Shown: piece after piece, positions 26,135 through 36,020 of the stretch | Layout: every line of letters starts with the position of its first letter | Position numbering within the stretch: position 1 is the first letter of the stretch | Assembly (NCBI RefSeq): GCF_000423925.1 | Contig: NZ_KE384105.1 | Location: forward strand, 107,981-171,980 | Direction of reading: 5' to 3' | From: Butyrivibrio sp. VCD2006 | GTDB taxonomy: Bacteria > Bacillota > Clostridia > Lachnospirales > Lachnospiraceae | Length of the DNA stretch: 64,000 nt | The notes under the pieces: generated by a model | Seen by the model: the letters and a program-made list of their open reading frames with translations, nothing else | Databases searched by the model: none | What the model was told of the DNA's origin: nothing | Translations under genes and position numbers: made by a program

Positions 26135-26857
26135 TTACCTCCGATTTCTGTCTCCGTTATTAACGATCATAAGCAAACGAAGCAGCTGTAAGATAGATGA
26201 AGCAGCCGCTGCAACATAGGTAAGTGCAGCTGCATTAAGTACTTTTCTTGATTGATTCACTTCGTCATCCGCAAGGAATCCATAATCTCCGAGCATCACA
26301 AGTGCTCTGTGAGAAGCATCGAACTCCACAGGAAGTGTAACAAGCTGAAATGCTACCGCCAATGAAAACACAATAATTCCAATTTTTGCAAGTGGTGTCA
26401 TTCCAATAATGATTCCGAGTATAACTATCGGGAGTCCAATCTTGGATCCGATATTTGCAGCAGGAACGAGGGCTGATCTGATCTTGATCGGAATATATCC
26501 CTTGTAGTGCTGCATTACATGTCCGCACTCGTGAGCCGCTACGGCAACTGCGGCAACGCTTGACGAATTAAAGGTGCTGTCAGAGAGGTTTACCGAGTGG
26601 TGCCTTGGATCATAATGATCTGAAAGCTCCCCGGGAACATGAACAACGCTGACATCGTTAATTCCGTTTCTTCTTAGGATTTCAGTTGCAACCTGTGCTC
26701 CTGTCATGCCACTCATGCTTCTTACTTTTGCATATTTCTTATAGGTGGACTTCACCATTGCACTGGCAATTATGCAAAGAAGTGCACCAATAAGAACCAA
26801 GATATACGTCGCATCAAACGCGTATCCTCTTCCATATCCATACCCATATCTATACAT
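26135..26857 (-). CDS. YugP-type membrane zinc metallopeptidase
   Basis: 240 residues (peptidase_M family PF04298). HECGH around residue 111 is the zinc site, with the family stretch VEFDASHRALVML following. An N-terminal helix and two further transmembrane helices place it in the membrane. The N-terminus is Tyr/Gly-rich (YRYGYGYGRGYAF). Commonly lies between fmt and rsmB, as here. Its substrate is not known. Confidence 0.9.
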   Translation of the reverse strand: MYRYGYGYGRGYAFDATYILVLIGALLCIIASAMVKSTYKKYAKVRSMSGMTGAQVATEILRRNGINDVSVVHVPGELSDHYDPRHHSVNLSDSTFNSSSVAAVAVAAHECGHVMQHYKGYIPIKIRSALVPAANIGSKIGLPIVILGIIIGMTPLAKIGIIVFSLAVAFQLVTLPVEFDASHRALVMLGDYGFLADDEVNQSRKVLNAAALTYVAAAASSILQLLRLLMIVNNGDRNRR

Positions 26858-26894
26858 TTTTCATATCCTCCATAATTTTGGTCAAAAAATACTA

Positions 26895-27851
26895 TTATCC
26901 CAGGATGTCACCGGGATTGATGGTGTAGCCGCGAAGGAAGTCGCTGACCATCATGCGTTTTTTCCCTTCAAGCTGAAGTTCAGTTATTTCAAGGAGGCCG
27001 TCACCGGTGCTGACGATAATATTATCTTTGAGGGCAGCTATAACGGTTCCCGGCTCATGGGATGTGCCATCAGGATTAACTGATGAAGCTTCCTGCTCAT
27101 CAAGTACTTTTACTGTCCAGATTTTGAGCATTTTGCCGCCCAGTCTGGTAAAGGCGCTGGGCCAGGGATTCATGCCTCTTACAAGGTATGAAATCTTTTC
27201 AGCGGAGTCTTTCCAGTTTATATTGCCCATTTCCTTACTGATCTTGCCGCACTTTGTAGCCTCTGCTTCATTCTGCGGGATAGGTGTAAGTTCACCCTTT
27301 TCAATCTTGGGAAGAGCCTCTACGATTAGGTCCGCGCCAAGATACATGAGCTTATCGAAGAGAGTTCCTGCGGTGTCATCATCCTCGATCGGCAGTGTTT
27401 TTGTTACGAGAATATCGCCTGTGTCCATGCCGATATTCATCTGCATAATGGTGATACCTGTCTCCTTGTCACCATTTAAAATTGACTCCTGAATAGGCGC
27501 TGCTCCTCTGTACTTTGGAAGAAGCGATGCATGAATGTTGACGCATCCATACTTCGGGATATCCAGTACTTCCTGTGAAAGTATCTGGCCAAACGCAGCT
27601 ACTACAAAAATATCTGCTCCGAGCCCTTTTAACTCTTCAACAGCACTTGCCTCCCTTATCTTCTGAGGCTGCATAACCTTAAGTCCATGCTTTAAAGCAC
27701 ATTCCTTAACCGGTGAAAAAACAAGTTCCTTGCTTCTCCCCTTTGGCTTATCAGGCTGAGTCACAACTGCCAGAATCTCATGACCTGCTTCAATCATCTT
27801 TTCAAGCGCCGGAACAGAAAAATCCGGCGTACCCATATAAACTATTTTCAT
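26895..27851 (-). CDS. fmt: Methionyl-tRNA formyltransferase
   Basis: 318 residues. Formylates initiator Met-tRNA with 10-formyl-THF. Characteristic VYMGTPDFSVPALE start, HASLLPKYRGAAPIQ catalytic loop (Asn/His region) and a C-terminal OB-fold domain. Its usual partner def (peptide deformylase) is not adjacent but 34.5 kb away at 62406-62900. AAAGGAGTTTAG precedes the ATG. Confidence 0.96.
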   Translation of the reverse strand: MKIVYMGTPDFSVPALEKMIEAGHEILAVVTQPDKPKGRSKELVFSPVKECALKHGLKVMQPQKIREASAVEELKGLGADIFVVAAFGQILSQEVLDIPKYGCVNIHASLLPKYRGAAPIQESILNGDKETGITIMQMNIGMDTGDILVTKTLPIEDDDTAGTLFDKLMYLGADLIVEALPKIEKGELTPIPQNEAEATKCGKISKEMGNINWKDSAEKISYLVRGMNPWPSAFTRLGGKMLKIWTVKVLDEQEASSVNPDGTSHEPGTVIAALKDNIIVSTGDGLLEITELQLEGKKRMMVSDFLRGYTINPGDILG

Positions 27852-27932
27852 CTAAACTCCTTTAGCATTTTATGATCGCAACTCAAAAACATTTTATTGA
27901 AATTTGTCATTAAAAAAGGTTCCCTGAAACAC

Positions 27933-27985
27933 AAAAAAGAACCCTGACATAGTTAGTTATAGTTTACCATTTCAGGATTCTTTTG
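27933..27985 (-). terminator. Terminator downstream of the AraC gene and a possible remnant ORF
   Basis: A 13-bp stem with one wobble (27935-27947 and 27972-27984), about 24-nt loop, followed on the minus strand by TTTTTT. It lies between fmt and the AraC gene. The gap 27852-28210 otherwise holds the remnant reading frame listed next and AT-rich sequence. Confidence 0.7.
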
Positions 27986-28020
27986 TACATTGAGCATTAA
28001 ACTTTGGCTTTTCTACCATT

Positions 28021-28140
28021 TCACCAGGTAAGTCTTGAAGTAGTCACGAATTTCTCATAACGACCATACTCAGGCGCTTTTGCAGATTCACCGTGCAAAC
28101 GGTATCCACAGGGAAGGGCTTCTATTTTGAGCTCTGAAAT
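28021..28140 (-). pseudogene. Possible 39-codon coding remnant
   Basis: Minus-strand frame ending TGA at 28021, reading SELKIEALPCGYRLHGESAK and on with balanced amino-acid composition. A strong AAGGAGGTG lies about 10 nt upstream, but no ATG, GTG or TTG follows it in frame; only an ATT at 28140 does. I therefore read it as the leftover tail of a deleted gene, or less likely an ATT-started small protein. Family unknown. Confidence 0.3.
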
Positions 28141-28210
28141 CTCTGCTGCACCTCCTTAATATATGTTTAACCGGACGTTTGCCGTTTACTATAATGAGTT
28201 TCGCAATTAC

Positions 28211-29038
28211 CTAATAACTTAATTTACTCATTCTGAATTCATTGGGAGTCATTCCCATCATTTTCTTAAATACCATCCCAAAATAGCTGGGGCTTTGGAA
28301 ACCGCACAGTACTCCGATTTCTGAAGCCTTTTTCTCAGGATTATCAATAAGTAAATGTTGTGCGTGGATTATTCGGATTTTAGTAAGTTCCGCAATAATC
28401 GTTGAATTCATATACTGTTTGAAAACTGTACAGATATATTCGGGTGTTTTCCCAAGCTTTTCACTGATATCAGTGATGGAGATATTCTCCCGATAGTGAT
28501 TTTCCAACTCCAGCATTATTTCCTTAACAAGAGGAGAATCAACAACCCTTGTGAAATCATTTATCATGGAAATATTTAGGGATAGCTGAACCAAAATGCT
28601 GTAAAGAATCTCTGAAAACATATACTTTTTGTCAGGTATATCACGCTTTGTCATCCGATATAGACTTTCCAGTTTTTTACAAAAATCCTCAGGAGAGCGC
28701 AGATGATAGGTTCCCGATGTTACAAGTCCGAGTGTCTGTAATAGGACGCTGCAGATTGGCCCTTCAAATCCAAGAAAGTGAAGAGTGAAATTATCAGAGA
28801 TTCCTTTATAACTGTGGCCCTCATTGGCATTTATAAAAAATCCGGTATCTTCCTCTATTATCCTTTTTTCATCATTTATTATTAGTTCTCCGATTCCCTC
28901 TGAGCAGTAAAACCATTGATAAACAGCAAGTCCTCCGGGTCTGTTTATAGGCTCCTGGTGGTGATTTATACCGATTATTCTAAGTATAAGCGGAAGCTTT
29001 TTTCTCTCGCCAGGGGTGATTTCAAATGTCTCAATCAT
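28211..29038 (-). CDS. AraC-family regulator
   Basis: 275 residues. The N-terminal ~150 residues resemble a cupin sugar-sensing domain (GGLAVYQWFYCSEG, EDTGFFINANEGHSY); the C-terminus carries two helix-turn-helix motifs (ITDISEKLGKTPEYICTVFK and ASEIGVLCGFQSPSYFGMVF). Divergent from the GH35-like gene at 29195 with a 156-bp gap, so it probably activates that gene in response to a sugar. Confidence 0.9.
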   Translation of the reverse strand: MIETFEITPGERKKLPLILRIIGINHHQEPINRPGGLAVYQWFYCSEGIGELIINDEKRIIEEDTGFFINANEGHSYKGISDNFTLHFLGFEGPICSVLLQTLGLVTSGTYHLRSPEDFCKKLESLYRMTKRDIPDKKYMFSEILYSILVQLSLNISMINDFTRVVDSPLVKEIMLELENHYRENISITDISEKLGKTPEYICTVFKQYMNSTIIAELTKIRIIHAQHLLIDNPEKKASEIGVLCGFQSPSYFGMVFKKMMGMTPNEFRMSKLSY

Positions 29039-29092
29039 AACTACCTCAATAGATCACATTAAAATATTTACATATATAACACTATTTTAATA

Positions 29093-29122
29093 TTGAGACA
29101 AATGATCGGTCAATAATAGAAT
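29093..29122 (+). promoter_or_regulatory. Candidate promoter of the GH35-like gene
   Basis: TTGAGA (29093-29098), an 18-bp spacer and TAGAAT (29117-29122), about 70 bp before the start codon. It is near-consensus but the spacer is one base long, fitting a gene helped by the divergent AraC protein. Confidence 0.45.
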
Positions 29123-29194
29123 ATTCCTAAAGACAAACGGCGAGAAAGCTGTAACAGCAGACGAAATATGACTTTTTAAAGGAAGGAAACCAAA

Positions 29195-30736
29195 ATGAGC
29201 ACACCTATTGTAAAGAAAGATGAAAAAGGAATATACACACTTTTTGTAAACGATAAACCGTTCTTTTGCAGAAGCGGTGAAATTCATAACTCCAGCGCAT
29301 CTAACTTGGATTTCATGGAAAAAGAAGTCTGGGAAAAACTACGCGGACTCAATATGAACTCAGTAATAGTGCCAATTTACTGGGAACAAATTGAGGAAGA
29401 AGAAGACAAATATGATTTCACACTTATTGACAGTATAATCGATAAAGCGCGAAAGGAAGATATGAAGCTGATTTTTCTGTGGTTTGGACTTTGGAAAAAC
29501 AGTGAATCCATGTATGTTCCGGGCTGGATGAAGCAGGATCAGGAAACGTATTTTCATGTAGAAAAGGTAAACGGAGAAAAGCTTAATATCATTTCACCCC
29601 TTTGCCGGGAGGCTGTTGAAAAGGATAAGAGTGCTTTTTCAAATATCATGAAGCATATCAAAGAATATGATGAAAAAGAGTCCACCGTCATCGTTATGCA
29701 GGTTGAAAATGAGATAGGAGTACTCGGCAGCGAAAGGGATTATTGCAAGATTGCAGGTGAAGCATTTGACAGTGAAATTCCAAAGGTTGTCGGAAATATC
29801 TACGATGCTAAGGGAAGCTGGAAAGAAGCTTTTGGTGATGATGCAGAAGAATATTTCATGGCTTATTACTATGCAAAAGCTGTGGAGGAAATCGCAAGTG
29901 CAGGTAAAAAGGAATATGATCTTCCATGTTATGTAAATGCCTGGCTGAAGCAATACCCCTGGTATAGAGGCTCATACCCCACAGGTGGCCCTGTAAGAGA
30001 GGTTCATAAGATATGGAAGGAAGTGGCAAAAAGCCTTTTTGCACTGGCACCTGATATTTATGTGCCATATTGTGCTGATGTAATTGATGAATATACATAT
30101 GATGAGAATCCGCTGTTTATTCCGGAAATTCGCAAGGATGCTGTGGCTTCATCATATTGCCTGTATTCCTTCTTTGGCAAAAATGCAATTTGCTTTTCAC
30201 CATTTGGAATAGAGGAGCTGTCGCTTGATCCATCTGCCGTGGACAAGCCGCCAATGGAAGTGATGATAGCACTGAATATTGATCCGTCTGCCTTTGATAT
30301 CACCGGAAGTAAGGATAAACTCAGTGCTGCTTACGGACTTATTAAAAACCTGGAGCCAATATATCTTAAATACAGAGGAACAGAGCATCTTAAATCCTTT
30401 GTAAGGCATGGCGAAAATGACTTTGGCGCATTTACAGGTTTTGAAAGCTATGATGTGGAAATCGCATATTCTCCCAGAATGGCAGCTCATCCTCTTGGAA
30501 ATGTATCCATATTCGAGCTTTCTCCGAATAAGTTCATACTTGTCGGGACAGAGTGCTCCCTTAAGTTCAGAGCTAAGCCGGGTGAGAATAAAAAGGCAGA
30601 TTATATAAAACTTGAAGAAGGTGAATTCATTAACAGAAAGTGGAAACCCGGACGCATTCTCAATGGAGATGAAAAGATGACATTGAAATTCGGTGATATG
30701 CCCAAGGCATACGTTGCCGAACTGTATAAATATTAA
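29195..30736 (+). CDS. GH35-like beta-galactosidase/glycosidase (DUF5597 type)
   Basis: 513 residues. A TIM barrel typical of the GH35/GH42 clan: the N-terminal FFCRSGEIHNSSASN, then MNSVIVPIYWEQIEEEEDKYDF. The likely acid/base is Glu173 in QVENEIG and the likely nucleophile Glu311 in FIPEIRKD. The C-terminal ~100 residues are a beta-sandwich domain as in DUF5597 proteins. No signal peptide, so it works in the cytosol on an imported oligosaccharide. AAGGAAGG upstream supports the ATG. Confidence 0.85.
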   Translation: MSTPIVKKDEKGIYTLFVNDKPFFCRSGEIHNSSASNLDFMEKEVWEKLRGLNMNSVIVPIYWEQIEEEEDKYDFTLIDSIIDKARKEDMKLIFLWFGLWKNSESMYVPGWMKQDQETYFHVEKVNGEKLNIISPLCREAVEKDKSAFSNIMKHIKEYDEKESTVIVMQVENEIGVLGSERDYCKIAGEAFDSEIPKVVGNIYDAKGSWKEAFGDDAEEYFMAYYYAKAVEEIASAGKKEYDLPCYVNAWLKQYPWYRGSYPTGGPVREVHKIWKEVAKSLFALAPDIYVPYCADVIDEYTYDENPLFIPEIRKDAVASSYCLYSFFGKNAICFSPFGIEELSLDPSAVDKPPMEVMIALNIDPSAFDITGSKDKLSAAYGLIKNLEPIYLKYRGTEHLKSFVRHGENDFGAFTGFESYDVEIAYSPRMAAHPLGNVSIFELSPNKFILVGTECSLKFRAKPGENKKADYIKLEEGEFINRKWKPGRILNGDEKMTLKFGDMPKAYVAELYKY

Positions 30737-30886
30737 GTCTATCCTGATGAAAGGGATTTCATCTCATGGATATTCAATGTTACCGAAGGTCAGATGAAAG
30801 ATATTGAATTCACGGATTTGCCCGAAAATACATCGCTTCAAAAAAGCACAAAAGCTCTGCTTTTAATTATCTACCACCTATGGTAA
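30737..30886 (+). pseudogene. Possible coding remnant after the GH35-like gene
   Basis: Directly after the TAA at 30734, the same frame stays open for 49 codons and reads like protein (YPDERDFISWIFNVTEGQM). It has no start codon of its own with a ribosome site. The GH35-like protein already ends at a typical family terminus (AELYKY), so this is probably the tail of another, deleted gene. Family unknown. Confidence 0.3.
30842..30864 (+). terminator. Weak terminator-like hairpin
   Basis: AAAAGCA/TGCTTTT stem with a 9-nt loop, then TAATTATC. Probably ends the GH35-like transcript. Confidence 0.45.
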
Positions 30887-30923
30887 CACACGTTCATCGC
30901 TCACATCTACACTAGTGCTGCGT

Positions 30924-32108
30924 TCATCCAATATATTCTGCAACTGTGTTATACAATCTTCCGGAATCAATGGGCTTCACCAGATGCGAATTCATCCCCG
31001 CCTTAAGGCTCTGCTCATAGTTTTCATGAAAAGCGTTCACAGTCATGGCTATGATCGGAACCTTTCTGGAGGAAGGAATTGTAGTGTTTTCCCTTATCTG
31101 CCTTGCAACAGACAGTCCGTCTATATCCGGCATTACAATATCAAGTAAAATCAGATCAAATTTACCATGCTCCGTTCTGTATGTGAGAAGTGCTTCTCTG
31201 CCATCGCGAACCGTAATAACCTCAGCGCCTTTCTCCCTAAGAAGCTTATCTACAATCTCAAGATTAATCTCATCATCATCTGCTACCAGAATCCTCTTCT
31301 GTGAAAAATCATAATTCCGATTTATCCTGGACATATACTCTTCCCCTAAAACTATAGGGAATTTAAAAGTGACCTGCAATTGCACTCCGTTTTCCGGTTG
31401 AGATACAACATCTATAGCATCTGCCCCCATCTCATGTGCATAGAATCTGATAATGATTGCCTTTGTATCCATGGTGTCAAGCATCGAGTACATATCATAT
31501 TCCAGCGCATCATAATCATCCTTAAGTGATTGAAGCTGACTGCTTTGAAGAAATGCCTCTTCTCCTGCCACTTTAAAACTTAATTCAATTTCATTATTTG
31601 TAGCTCCTTTATTTTCCGCTATAAAATAAATAGTGCTCAGATTCGGCATAGACTCAGCAATAACTCTGATCATTTTGCGAAGCACCTGAAAAAGAATCGA
31701 ATAATCTGCGCCGATATAACAGTTGTCCAATCCTTTCTTTTCAATATTAAGCATTATCCCCATAGGAATGAGGAAGTAAGAAGCTTCACTCCTAAGTGAC
31801 TCCAGAAACTCATCCAGGTCAATAAGCTCCGGATGAAGGCTAACCTGTTTCATCGCAATCTGACGAACAGCCATAACATCATCTATTGACTCATTCATCA
31901 AATGACCTGCCCTATTTATCTGATCAAGGTAATGATTTACAGCCACTTCATCATTACCCGTGTCCTTTGCTATCTTGGAAAATTCAATAATAGAGTACAG
32001 AGGGCCCCTGACATCCCGGCTCATCTGTTCAAGAAAAGCATTACTATAATAAAGCTTATGCTTCGTCTCGATAAGCCTATCAATAAGCTCTTTTTTATTG
32101 TCGTTCAT
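30924..32108 (-). CDS. Histidine-kinase-like protein with receiver domain, phosphoacceptor His replaced (pseudokinase)
   Basis: 394 residues. The N-terminal segment aligns with a HisKA H-box, FLEQMSRDVRGPLYSI, but the canonical His is Arg31 (compare FLSQMSHDMRTPLTAI in the neighbour at 32228). The ATPase region (about 100-240) lacks clear N, G1 and G2 boxes. The C-terminal receiver (about 272-394) is intact, with DDDE, phosphoacceptor Asp323 (LILLDIVMPD) and the conserved Lys in HLVKPID. Divergently transcribed from the CheB-CheR-kinase gene, so it likely receives phosphate through the HPt at 36021. A role as scaffold or sink is inference. Confidence 0.82.
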   Translation of the reverse strand: MNDNKKELIDRLIETKHKLYYSNAFLEQMSRDVRGPLYSIIEFSKIAKDTGNDEVAVNHYLDQINRAGHLMNESIDDVMAVRQIAMKQVSLHPELIDLDEFLESLRSEASYFLIPMGIMLNIEKKGLDNCYIGADYSILFQVLRKMIRVIAESMPNLSTIYFIAENKGATNNEIELSFKVAGEEAFLQSSQLQSLKDDYDALEYDMYSMLDTMDTKAIIIRFYAHEMGADAIDVVSQPENGVQLQVTFKFPIVLGEEYMSRINRNYDFSQKRILVADDDEINLEIVDKLLREKGAEVITVRDGREALLTYRTEHGKFDLILLDIVMPDIDGLSVARQIRENTTIPSSRKVPIIAMTVNAFHENYEQSLKAGMNSHLVKPIDSGRLYNTVAEYIG

Positions 32109-32227
32109 TACATTCCCCTCTAGAAAATTTTCAGAAATCTTGAGATAATGATATCATATATTCATACAAGAATACTACAAAAAAATACTAATCTTGATTT
32201 AATGCAAATCTCAGAAAGGCGATTCAT

Positions 32228-35200
32228 ATGTATAATCCCCAGGATATGTCCGTAAATATTCTGCCACATTGCGTAGTAGGAATAGGAGCTTCCGCAGGAG
32301 GATTGGAAGCGCTTCAGCAATTTTTAACCTTCCTTCCCTCTAACACAGGTATGGCATTTGTCATAATCCAGCATCTTGCTCCCAATCACAAGAGCATGCT
32401 TGTTGATATTCTGGGCAAATATAATTCCATGCCCATAACAGAAATCGAGGACGGAATGCTTGTGGAGCGAAATCACATCTACATGATTCCGCCTAAGTAC
32501 AACGTTGAAATACACAACAACGTCTTAAACCTCAAGGAACAGAATTCTCAGGAGATAAGTCATCCTATCGACATCTTCTTCCGTTCGCTTGCAAACGCCT
32601 ATGAAAATCGCTCCGTTGCTGTAATCCTCTCAGGAACAGGTTCCGACGGTACAAACGGAATCAGAGCAATCAAGGAGCAGAACGGTATGATCATCGTTCA
32701 GAGCCCCGAGTCTGCCAAATTCGACGGAATGCCCAGAAACGCCATAAGTACAGGCTTTGTGGATCTGATGTTAAAACCCGATTCCATTGCCAGAGAGCTT
32801 GCACACATTGCTAAGTCTGTTGTTGACGCTGAGGCACAGCTTGGCTCTACCGATGATGATCTTTTATCCAAGATTTTTACAATACTGAAAAATGTCACCA
32901 ATATAAATTACTCTTACTATAAGCAGACTACAATCCTCAGAAGAATTGAACGAAGACTGGTGGTTACCCACAACAGAAACCTCCGGGAGTACGTCAACTA
33001 CATGAACAACAATCCCGAAGAGGCTAAGCTGCTTGCAAAGGAAGTCCTTATCGGCGTTACCTCATTTTTCAGGGATCCAGATTATTTTGAAGTACTCAAG
33101 GAAACTGTATTAAAAAAACTAATCACAAATTCACGTCCTGACGACGAGCTCAGAATATGGGTTGCCGGCTGTTCAACCGGTGAAGAAGCTTATTCCATCG
33201 CCATTTTATTTGAAGAGGCTATGGAGGAACTCTCTGTCCACAGGGGCGTAAAAATCTTTGCCACAGACCTTGATCCCGATTCCATAGGCACTGCTGTTCG
33301 TGGTGTTTATGGCAACAACATAATAGAAGATGTGTCGGTTGCAAGACTTTCCAAATATTTCACAAGAAAGGGTAACAAGTATGTCATTCATCACGACATA
33401 CGAAAAATGATCATCTTCGCGCAACACAATGTATTCCAGGATCCGCCCTTTGGTAAACTGGATCTTATCTGCTGCAGAAATGTCCTGATATATTTCCAGG
33501 CTGTTCTGCAGAGGAATCTTTTTGCCATCTTCCACATGGCACTCTCCGACAGAGGATATCTGTTCCTTGGTCGTTCCGAGTCAGTCATAGACTACTCAGA
33601 TGTGTTCAGGGTTGTCAGTGCCGATGAAAAAATATTCATACACTATGCGGAAGGCAATGCTCCCACTCACGAGCAGTTTGCTTATTCCATGAGCAACATA
33701 GACGCACCCATCGAGCCAATAAACGTAAACGGAATGGATGATGATGATTCCATCAATTACAAGGCTCATGAGCTCGACACCTCTGTACTCGAGGCACTTA
33801 TGCCTGCTACAGTTCTTGTAAATGAAAAGAATGAACTGGTAAGAAGCTATGGAAATTGTTCCAGACTCATAACTATCCCTGCCGGTCAGGTAACCCTTGA
33901 TATTTTCCAACTCATTAGAGCAGATATGAAAATTGCGCTATCTACAGCTCTCAAGGAAGCAAGGCTTTCCAATGAACGCAAGGCTTACTCCAATATTCCT
34001 GTGGATATTGACGGAAAATCTGAGTTTGTTTCAATAGTTGCTCATCCTATAAATGACAACCATGGTCAAAAAACAGATTTCACAGCGGTATCCTTCCTGC
34101 GCGGTCGTGAGGATCTGAAAATTGATATGCAGGAATATAAGATTGACCTTGCTGCATCCAAGCGAATTTCAGACCTGGAACAGGAGCTGAAGGTAACCAA
34201 AAATTCCCTGCGTCAGACCGTTACAGAGCTGGAGTCTACCAACGCAGAACTCCAGGCTGCAAACGAAGAACTGCTTACTGCCAATGAGGAATTGCAGTCA
34301 AGTAACGAGGAACTTCAGTCTGTAAACGAGGAGCTATACACTGTCAATTCCGAGTATCAGTCCAAAGTTACGGAGCTGGCTGTTGCCAACAATGATATTG
34401 CCAACTTCCTGGCCTCCACCCTGATTGGAATCCTGATGGTGGACAAGGATCTTAATATCAGAAAATATACAGAGTATATTTCCTCAGAATTCAGCATTGC
34501 AGATCAGGATGTAGGAAGATCCCTTCGCTATATCAGCTTTAATTTTGCAACAATAGACCTCATGGCAAAATGCAGAGAAGTCCTTGATACAGTGGAACCT
34601 CTTGAACAAAGATGTGCCTCTGTTGCAGGAAAAACCTACCTGATTCGAATAGCTCCCTACCACGATATCAATGGAGCCGATGAATCCGTAGTTTCTCCTG
34701 CCGATAAGAGACGCAATCTCAAAGGTTTGGTTCTCACCTTCGTTGACACTACTAAGCAGATTGAAGATCAGGAGCAGATAGATGAAATGGGCAAGGCACT
34801 TCGTGCAGCAGTTCGCTCCAGCCGTGAAAAGGAGACCTTCCTTTCACAGATGTCCCACGATATGAGAACTCCTCTTACCGCTATTTTCGGACTCACTCAG
34901 CTATCTCTTCAGGAGGATTCCATATCTCCTACTCTCAAGGATAACCTTGATAAGATTATGACTTCCAGTAAATATCTGTTGTCACTAATCGAGGAAATAC
35001 TTGAGACAAGCAAAATTGACTCAGGAAAAGTTGTTTCCATAAGCTCTGCTGTTCGTGAAGAAAATATAATCAACTCAATTTCTTCCATAACTGAAGAACA
35101 AACAAGAAAGGCCGGGCTCGACTTTGAATGTAAGATAAACGGATCCAAGGACAAATATGTCCTCATGGACTCCAAGCATGTTGAGAGGTCCATTCTCAAC

Positions 35201-35977
35201 CTCCTTTCCAACAGTATCAAATATACACCAAAAGGAGGCAGAGTAATCTTCACCACTGATGTAACATACACCGATTCTTCCTCTATACACACCTATACCA
35301 TCAGGGATACCGGCATAGGCATAAGCGATGAGTTCCAGAAAAAGATGTTCCTGCCATTTGAGCAGAATCGTGATTCAGACGCCCAATACCAGGAAGGTAC
35401 AGGACTTGGTCTTTACATATGCAAAAACCTTGTAGAGCTCATGGGTGGAACAATATCCTGCACAAGCCACGTAGGTGCCGGAACAGAATTCAAGGTTGTT
35501 CTCACTTATCCTCTGGCAACAGATGAGCAGATATCCCTACATACTCATCAGTCAGAAAAATATGAGGATCATATTCTCTACGGCAAAACCGTGCTTCTTG
35601 CAGAGGACAATACCATAAATGCAGAAGTAATCATAAAACTGTTAAAGACAAAGGGAATTCACGCTGAGGTAGCACGAGACGGTCAGGAAGCAATCGACAT
35701 GTTTAAAAACCGCGACCCTTACCACTATCAGGCAATTTTCATGGATCTTATGATGCCTGTCAAATCAGGTCTTGAAGCCGCAAAGGAAATACGTGCCATG
35801 GAGAAACCCGATGCCGCTGTTATTCCGATTTTTGCACTTACAGCAGACATGGCCAATGATGTCGAGAACAGATGCATTTGCTCAGGAATGGATCAGGTTT
35901 TGGAAAAGCCTATTGATCAGAACAATCTGTTCTCAAGTCTCGCAAAGGCAATCCAGAAGCAGCTTGACGAAAGCTGA
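32228..35977 (+). CDS. CheB-CheR-PAS-histidine kinase-receiver fusion protein
   Basis: 1249 residues. Domains in order: CheB methylesterase (about 14-195; triad Ser22 in GASAGG, His49 in IIQHLAPNH, Asp140 in GSDGTNG); CheR methyltransferase (about 210-480; WVAGCSTGEEAYSIA binds SAM, LICCRNVLIYF); linker; coiled coil (about 648-715) of NEEL-type heptads; PAS-like (about 720-855); HisKA with His877; HATPase (DTGIGISDEFQ, GTGLGLYI); receiver with Asp1173. No signal peptide or membrane helix. Such fusions are thought to couple methylation-type sensing to a phosphorelay, but no chemoreceptor gene is in the window. An HPt gene follows 43 bp downstream. Confidence 0.93.
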   Translation: MYNPQDMSVNILPHCVVGIGASAGGLEALQQFLTFLPSNTGMAFVIIQHLAPNHKSMLVDILGKYNSMPITEIEDGMLVERNHIYMIPPKYNVEIHNNVLNLKEQNSQEISHPIDIFFRSLANAYENRSVAVILSGTGSDGTNGIRAIKEQNGMIIVQSPESAKFDGMPRNAISTGFVDLMLKPDSIARELAHIAKSVVDAEAQLGSTDDDLLSKIFTILKNVTNINYSYYKQTTILRRIERRLVVTHNRNLREYVNYMNNNPEEAKLLAKEVLIGVTSFFRDPDYFEVLKETVLKKLITNSRPDDELRIWVAGCSTGEEAYSIAILFEEAMEELSVHRGVKIFATDLDPDSIGTAVRGVYGNNIIEDVSVARLSKYFTRKGNKYVIHHDIRKMIIFAQHNVFQDPPFGKLDLICCRNVLIYFQAVLQRNLFAIFHMALSDRGYLFLGRSESVIDYSDVFRVVSADEKIFIHYAEGNAPTHEQFAYSMSNIDAPIEPINVNGMDDDDSINYKAHELDTSVLEALMPATVLVNEKNELVRSYGNCSRLITIPAGQVTLDIFQLIRADMKIALSTALKEARLSNERKAYSNIPVDIDGKSEFVSIVAHPINDNHGQKTDFTAVSFLRGREDLKIDMQEYKIDLAASKRISDLEQELKVTKNSLRQTVTELESTNAELQAANEELLTANEELQSSNEELQSVNEELYTVNSEYQSKVTELAVANNDIANFLASTLIGILMVDKDLNIRKYTEYISSEFSIADQDVGRSLRYISFNFATIDLMAKCREVLDTVEPLEQRCASVAGKTYLIRIAPYHDINGADESVVSPADKRRNLKGLVLTFVDTTKQIEDQEQIDEMGKALRAAVRSSREKETFLSQMSHDMRTPLTAIFGLTQLSLQEDSISPTLKDNLDKIMTSSKYLLSLIEEILETSKIDSGKVVSISSAVREENIINSISSITEEQTRKAGLDFECKINGSKDKYVLMDSKHVERSILNLLSNSIKYTPKGGRVIFTTDVTYTDSSSIHTYTIRDTGIGISDEFQKKMFLPFEQNRDSDAQYQEGTGLGLYICKNLVELMGGTISCTSHVGAGTEFKVVLTYPLATDEQISLHTHQSEKYEDHILYGKTVLLAEDNTINAEVIIKLLKTKGIHAEVARDGQEAIDMFKNRDPYHYQAIFMDLMMPVKSGLEAAKEIRAMEKPDAAVIPIFALTADMANDVENRCICSGMDQVLEKPIDQNNLFSSLAKAIQKQLDES

Positions 35978-36020
35978 TAGGCTACTTATCATACTAAAAA
36001 AACAGGAGCAAAAACATTGT

